From NCBI RefSeq assembly GCF_009696485.1, contig NZ_VULY01000018.1, positions 1,728,001 through 1,792,000 of the forward strand: a DNA stretch of 64,000 bases, read 5' to 3'. This stretch comes from Suipraeoptans intestinalis (lineage in GTDB: Bacteria; Bacillota; Clostridia; Lachnospirales; Lachnospiraceae). The position numbers and the translations under genes are program-made. A model generated the notes under the pieces. That model had not been told where the DNA came from, did not search any database, and worked only from the letters and a program-made list of their open reading frames with translations. Position 1 is the first letter of the stretch. Each line of letters begins with the position of its first letter. Of the stretch, positions 59,933 through 64,000 are shown piece by piece.

Positions 59933-62326
59933 GTGAAAAAAAGAAGTGTGTTTGCCGGGGTGCTGGCAGTGTCGGTGGCTGCCGGAAGTGTGGGATATGG
60001 GATGACTGCGGAGGCGGCAGAAAAAAGGAAAGAAATAAAGACGCTGGTGGAAACCAGGGGATATTATGCGGATCTGACAGTCCGGTATGAGGAAACCACC
60101 GGGCAGGTACTGGGGATTCTTGATAAGGGGGCTTCCAGGGAAGATGGAAGCTCGATCACCGGATATGATAAGGATCGTTGGACGTTGGCCTATGAGAAAA
60201 GTGTAGCCGCATTTCAGGGAAAAACGCTGGAAGAGATCCGGCAGATAGATATGGCAGACGCTACAAGCGGAGCGACCTTAAGTGGAGATGCTATAAAACG
60301 AGGTGTGATACAGGCGCTGGGACAAGAAACGCAGACGGGAGAAACCGGAAATTATCTGCAGCCGGTACAGGATACCAAGGGTTGGGATAAGGAAGTGACG
60401 TTTCCTTTGCATACGGAAACCGTTCCTGCCAACAGCAACTTTCAGGTAGCAAAGGAGTATATCACCCTGGAAGGGCAGGAAGAGAGAGAAACCTATTATG
60501 CCAATGAAAAGGGAACCTTTACCGGAACAGAATATATCCTGAAAAAAGCGAAGCCGGGACAGAAGCAAAGAATCGTGTTCCAGGACAAAAACGGCCTTTA
60601 TCAGGACATTACCATTACACTGACGGTATCTCCTTCTGTAAAGCTGGAAGGGGGAAAACTGATCTCTGATACGGTGGATGTGTTGGCGCTGGTGGGAGAT
60701 ATTTCCAGTGTAAAAGTACAGGAAGCAGGGGCTTCGTACGGAGACAGCTATTATCCAAGAGCAGGGAAATATGTGTTCCGGGGAGATGGCTTTGTAAATG
60801 AAACCATCACGAAGAGTGGGGAGAAAAAGGTATTTGAACCGGGGAAGACCTACGACATTACCATTTTAACAGATGCATACAGCCCCCTGACGTTTTCTTA
60901 TACGGCGACAGGAACGTCTCTTCCCAGAAAAAAGATTGCGGCAGACCAGATCAGGCTGGAGCCTGCGTCGGCTCCTTTTGCAGACCGGACGAAATTTGTG
61001 ATAGACGGGAGTCAGGTACCTGATTCCAGATTTCAGGTAAAGGAGATCACAGGACCGGATGGACAAAAGGTACCCTTCCGATACGAGAGCACGGGAACCT
61101 ACTTTTCCGAAAACAGCAATCTGTTTACCAGACCGGCGATAGGAGAATACAGACTGTTGCTGAAGGACGTATCGGAGACGTATGAGGACATTGAGAAAAC
61201 ATTTCAGGTTACACCGGTATTTTCCATGGAGAAAGATCAGATGGTATCTGCCAGTGAAACGTTTCCGGTGAGCAAGTACCTGGGAAAAACCTGGGGCAGC
61301 TATCCAAAAGTGAAAATAAGAGAAGCAGGGCAGCAGGAATTCAGGGAATACACCATTCAGGAAGCAGAAAAAATCGAAGAATCAAAGGATGGACTGTTTA
61401 CGCCGGATGGCCGGATCCGCAAGACTTTGATGGAAAATGGAAAACTGTTGTTTGAACAGGGAAAAACCTATGAGATACAGATTGAAAACAGCTCTTACAG
61501 CAATCCACTGATCACCTACACACCGGAGGGAATCGAAACAGTGACCAAAGAAGAGGTTCTGGAGGAACTTCCGTTTAAGACAAAAGAGGTCAAGGACGAC
61601 ACCCTGTATGAGGGAGAAAAGAAAACGAAGCGCGAGGGAAAACCGGGCAAGCGCTTTCGCACTCGAACCTATACCATGGTAGATGGGCAAAAAGTAGGAG
61701 AAGAAGTGGTGTCGGAGGAACAGACGACCGAGCCCACAGACCGGGTGGTCCGCATCGGAACGAAGAAAAAACCCAAAGAGAAAGCCGGATGGAAGCAAGA
61801 GAAAGGCCTTTGGTATTATCGGAAGGCAGACGGGGAAAAGGCAACCGGATGGATTGAAGATGGGGGACAGTGGTATTTTCTGGGAAAAGACGGAGCCATG
61901 AAGACCGGTTGGGTAAAAGACGGAAGCAACTGGTATTACCTGGAGGGAAGCGGAGCCATGAAAACCGGCTGGGTAAAAGACGGAAGCAACTGGTATTATC
62001 TGGAAGGAAGCGGAGCCATGAAAACTGGCTGGGTAAAAGACGGAAGCAACTGGTATTACCTGGAGGGAAGCGGAGCCATGAAGACCGGCTGGATAAAAGA
62101 CGGAGGCAATTGGTATTACCTGGAAGGAAGCGGAGCCATGAAGACCGGCTGGATAAAAGACGGAGGCAGCTGGTATTACCTGGAAGGAAGCGGAGCTATG
62201 AAAATCGGTTGGGTAAAAGACGGAAATAACTGGTACTATCTGGAAGGAAACGGGGCCATGGCTGCAAATCGCTGGATTGGCAATGATTATGTAAATGCTG
62301 CCGGAGTATGGGTGCGAAGCAGATAA
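59933..62326 (+). CDS. Surface protein: FMN-bind domain, repeated beta domains, G5 and choline-binding-type repeats
   Basis: 797 residues from GTG 59933 (GGGAGGAGACAAA upstream). Signal peptide KKRSVFAGVLAVSVAAGS.. cut near AEA-AE. Residues about 30-120 resemble an FMN-binding domain, ending DMADATSGATLSGDAIKRGV. Next come several beta-rich modules with a repeated pattern (FEPGKTYDITILTDAYSPLTFSYT and FEQGKTYEIQIENSSYSNPLITYT), like the DUF1533/Shp-type modules. A G5 domain (EVLEELPFKTKEVKDD..) lies near 610-685. Eight CW_binding_1 repeats (TGWVKDGSNWYYLEGSGAMK) finish the protein. These bind wall choline or polymers. A Fur-like box upstream suggests iron or heme use. No sortase motif. Confidence 0.85.
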   Translation: MKKRSVFAGVLAVSVAAGSVGYGMTAEAAEKRKEIKTLVETRGYYADLTVRYEETTGQVLGILDKGASREDGSSITGYDKDRWTLAYEKSVAAFQGKTLEEIRQIDMADATSGATLSGDAIKRGVIQALGQETQTGETGNYLQPVQDTKGWDKEVTFPLHTETVPANSNFQVAKEYITLEGQEERETYYANEKGTFTGTEYILKKAKPGQKQRIVFQDKNGLYQDITITLTVSPSVKLEGGKLISDTVDVLALVGDISSVKVQEAGASYGDSYYPRAGKYVFRGDGFVNETITKSGEKKVFEPGKTYDITILTDAYSPLTFSYTATGTSLPRKKIAADQIRLEPASAPFADRTKFVIDGSQVPDSRFQVKEITGPDGQKVPFRYESTGTYFSENSNLFTRPAIGEYRLLLKDVSETYEDIEKTFQVTPVFSMEKDQMVSASETFPVSKYLGKTWGSYPKVKIREAGQQEFREYTIQEAEKIEESKDGLFTPDGRIRKTLMENGKLLFEQGKTYEIQIENSSYSNPLITYTPEGIETVTKEEVLEELPFKTKEVKDDTLYEGEKKTKREGKPGKRFRTRTYTMVDGQKVGEEVVSEEQTTEPTDRVVRIGTKKKPKEKAGWKQEKGLWYYRKADGEKATGWIEDGGQWYFLGKDGAMKTGWVKDGSNWYYLEGSGAMKTGWVKDGSNWYYLEGSGAMKTGWVKDGSNWYYLEGSGAMKTGWIKDGGNWYYLEGSGAMKTGWIKDGGSWYYLEGSGAMKIGWVKDGNNWYYLEGNGAMAANRWIGNDYVNAAGVWVRSR
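61891..62250 (+). repeat. 60-base tandem repeats encoding wall-binding modules
   Basis: Six near-identical 60-base units coding for KTGWVKDGSNWYYLEGSGAM with small changes (SN, GN, GS), bordered by more diverged units. High DNA identity makes copy-number change by recombination likely. Confidence 0.9.
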
Positions 62327-62334
62327 CGGATAGG

Positions 62335-62377
62335 GAAAAAGCACAGAGGCGAAAGAGAGCTTTTCTGTGCTTTTTTC
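62335..62377 (+). terminator. Intrinsic terminator after the surface protein
   Basis: GAAAAAGCACAGA pairs with TCTGTGCTTTTTTC; the 3' arm includes a T tract. Confidence 0.88.
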
Positions 62378-62445
62378 CCGGAGAAAATCAACAGGGAGGA
62401 AAGCAGGAGCCGTCTTAAAATGACGGAAATCCCGCAAAAAGGAAC

Positions 62446-64000
62446 ATGAAGAAGAAAGGAAAAGGCTGGGGGATCCTGGTGGCAGTAGTTTTGCTGCTTC
62501 TGGGGATGCCTGTCCGGACAAAGGCGGCACAGCCGGGATATCTGGTCATATTAAAGGAGACGCAGGATCCGGCGGGGCAGATGCATACATTTTTAGAGAA
62601 GCTTCAACAGATGGGGGTAGAAAAGCCGGAGGAAGAATACAGCGTCCTGTTTTCCGGATGCAAGCTGCGGTTGAGCCGGTCAGAGGCGGAAGAGATATCC
62701 GGATTTCCGGAGGTGGAACAGATCAGCCAGGAGAAGCTTTACCAGGAAGAAGAGCTGAAAAAGAAAGCCAGAAGGAGAGCGCGGGATGCGGCAAGCAACC
62801 TGTTGATCGCAAAAAACAGGATTCCCGGTGAATATGACGGCAGAGGGATGCTGATTGCAGTGATCGACTCCGGAGCAGATGTACAGCATCCGGATTTTCG
62901 CTTGGATAAAGACGTGAAAGGAAAGCTTGGCAGGGAACAGGCAGAGACCCTGATCAAAGAAAAGGGATTGTCCGGAAAATACGTTAGTGAGAAGATTCCC
63001 TTTGCTTATGACTATGCCTCCGGAACGACAGAGGTGAAAGAAAATAAAAAAGAATCCCATGGCATGCATGTGGCAGGGATCATTGGGGCAAACCCGGAAG
63101 CGGAAACAAAAGCCAGGGCAAAAGGCGTTGCGCCAAATACGCAGTTGGCTATCATGAAGGTGTTTGGGAAAAAGAAGGGAGCAGAGTCCTCTTCGTATAT
63201 CAGGGCGCTAGAGGATGCGGTGCTTCTGGGAGCGGATGGAGTCAACATGAGCCTGGGAACAGGCGGAGGGGCTCTGGCCTTGCAGGATCCCGCAGTGGAA
63301 CGGGCGATCCTGGCGGCAAGAAAAAGGGGAATTCCCGTGGCGATCGCCGGAGGAAATGACGGATATTTCGGATGGGGTGTAAAGCAGCCGGATATCCGGT
63401 TCCCGGACTACGGAGTGACGGCTATGCCGGGGGTGGACCCAAACGCTCTGACAGTTGCATCTTTGGAAAATACTACGGCATACGAGTCCTATCTGGAGGT
63501 AAAGGGAGAGGACCGGGCAATCATTCATGGAAATGTATACAACGAAGAAAGACATGCAAACAAGGAACAGCTGTACCGGGAATATCGGGAAGTGGTAGAT
63601 GCAGGTCTGGGGAGAAAGGAGGATGTGGCGGGGCTTTCCCTGGAGGGGAAGATCGCATTGATCGCCAGAGGAAAGATTCCTTTTCGAGAAAAGATCGCCA
63701 ATGCAAAAGAAAAAGGAGCCGATTTTATACTGATCTACAATACACAGGAAGAAGGTGGCAGCCTGGTAGGCATGGACGTAGAACAGAATCCGGTAGTATC
63801 TTCCATGATCTCCTATGAGGATGGAAGGTATTTAAAAGAGCATCCCGGCAAATGGCTGCGTCTGTCTTCCGAGGTGATCGAGACCCAGAATCCGGCGAAA
63901 GGGAAGCTGTCGGAGTTCAGCAGCTGGGGAATCAGTGCGGAGGGCGGACTAAAACCGGATATTACCGCTCCGGGAGGAAACATTTATTCCACGCTGAATG
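62446..64000 (+). CDS. Subtilisin-like (S8) cell-envelope protease with PA insert (3' end outside window)
   Basis: 518 codons are visible from ATG 62446, and the frame is still open at the window end. A signal peptide MKKKGKGWGILVAVVLLLLG cut near KAA-QP, then an I9-like propeptide (residues about 30-100) and the catalytic domain. Asp is in MLIAVIDSGADVQHP and His in ESHGMHVAGIIGA; oxyanion Asn is in IPVAIAGGNDGYFG. The catalytic Ser lies beyond 64000. A PA domain is inserted (ALIARGKIPFREKIANAKEKGADFILIYN), as in C5a peptidase and lactocepin. It digests extracellular proteins. The gene has its own ribosome site and follows a terminator. Possible sortase anchor or repeats cannot be seen. Confidence 0.9.
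   Translation, partial: MKKKGKGWGILVAVVLLLLGMPVRTKAAQPGYLVILKETQDPAGQMHTFLEKLQQMGVEKPEEEYSVLFSGCKLRLSRSEAEEISGFPEVEQISQEKLYQEEELKKKARRRARDAASNLLIAKNRIPGEYDGRGMLIAVIDSGADVQHPDFRLDKDVKGKLGREQAETLIKEKGLSGKYVSEKIPFAYDYASGTTEVKENKKESHGMHVAGIIGANPEAETKARAKGVAPNTQLAIMKVFGKKKGAESSSYIRALEDAVLLGADGVNMSLGTGGGALALQDPAVERAILAARKRGIPVAIAGGNDGYFGWGVKQPDIRFPDYGVTAMPGVDPNALTVASLENTTAYESYLEVKGEDRAIIHGNVYNEERHANKEQLYREYREVVDAGLGRKEDVAGLSLEGKIALIARGKIPFREKIANAKEKGADFILIYNTQEEGGSLVGMDVEQNPVVSSMISYEDGRYLKEHPGKWLRLSSEVIETQNPAKGKLSEFSSWGISAEGGLKPDITAPGGNIYSTLN

Noticed and set aside
61891-62250. 60-base repeats as a CRISPR array
   Set aside because: Units are in frame, code for wall-binding modules and have no unique spacers.
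61382-62530. 382-residue minus-strand frame over the wall-binding repeats
   Set aside because: Its repetitive product merely mirrors the 60-base repeats of the plus-strand gene.

Overview
The window comes from a low-to-mid GC Gram-positive anaerobe, most likely a gut Lachnospiraceae (Clostridia). The inference rests on PolC-type replicative polymerase, MurT/GatD, ECF vitamin transporters with TPP and FMN riboswitches, AdhE preceded by Rex-like sites, sortase substrates ending in APKTGD, strong AGGAGG ribosome sites and consensus TTGACA-N17-TATAAT promoters. No 16S rRNA is present, so the genus is not fixed.

Layout. 1-3147: a truncated sortase-anchored tandem tyrosine phosphatase and a rhodanese lipoprotein. 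3261-3330: tRNA-Gly(CCC). 3710-8450: sugar kinase, murT-gatD, a small membrane protein and ispG, which has a one-base frameshift. 8443-17298: polC, then a small polysaccharide cluster (flippase, glycosyltransferase, polymerase-like protein, EamA exporter). 17434-22533: iron alcohol dehydrogenase (minus strand), TPP riboswitch-thiT, and adhE with Rex-like operators. 22601-30211: cell-wall hydrolase (minus), HAD phosphatase, uppP, a polar amino acid ABC transporter, and an SfsA-MutY fusion whose MutY tail is cut off by a second one-base frameshift. 30394-34156 (minus): hemerythrin, PAP2 phosphatase, glycerophosphodiesterase, lipid kinase and TetR. 34338-37417: tex and yitT. 37500-43020: an AT-richer island holding a (GACA)13 tract inside what looks like a short RNA gene, then a compact operon of WYL regulator, HNH-like/membrane protein, two membrane-anchored coiled-coil proteins and a CbbX/SpoVK-type AAA+ ATPase. 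43160-46671: GH30 glycosidase and a sortase-anchored repeat protein. 46668-47701: FMN riboswitch and ribU. 47741-53971: t6A genes tsaE, tsaB and tsaD with threonine aldolase, rimI, rnz and ispD. 53996-64000: MATE transporter, Fur-box ECF transporter, peroxidase with its OhrR-like regulator, a Fur-box surface protein with choline-binding-type repeats, and a subtilisin-like protease running off the end.

Themes. Cell-envelope precursor supply recurs (ispG, ispD, uppP, murT/gatD, flippase cluster). Iron is another: two Fur-type boxes with almost identical promoter geometry sit before the ECF operon and the FMN-bind/G5 surface protein. Redox control appears as Rex at adhE and an OhrR-like palindrome at the peroxidase.

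The best candidate for an undescribed system is the WYL/HNH-like/coiled-coil/AAA+ operon at 37871-43020. It has its own promoter, two palindromes, tight gene overlaps and a terminator, and two of its proteins share a C-terminal helical tail. A role in phage defence or another conflict is inference only. The homopolymer frameshifts in ispG and mutY should first be tested as base-calling errors.
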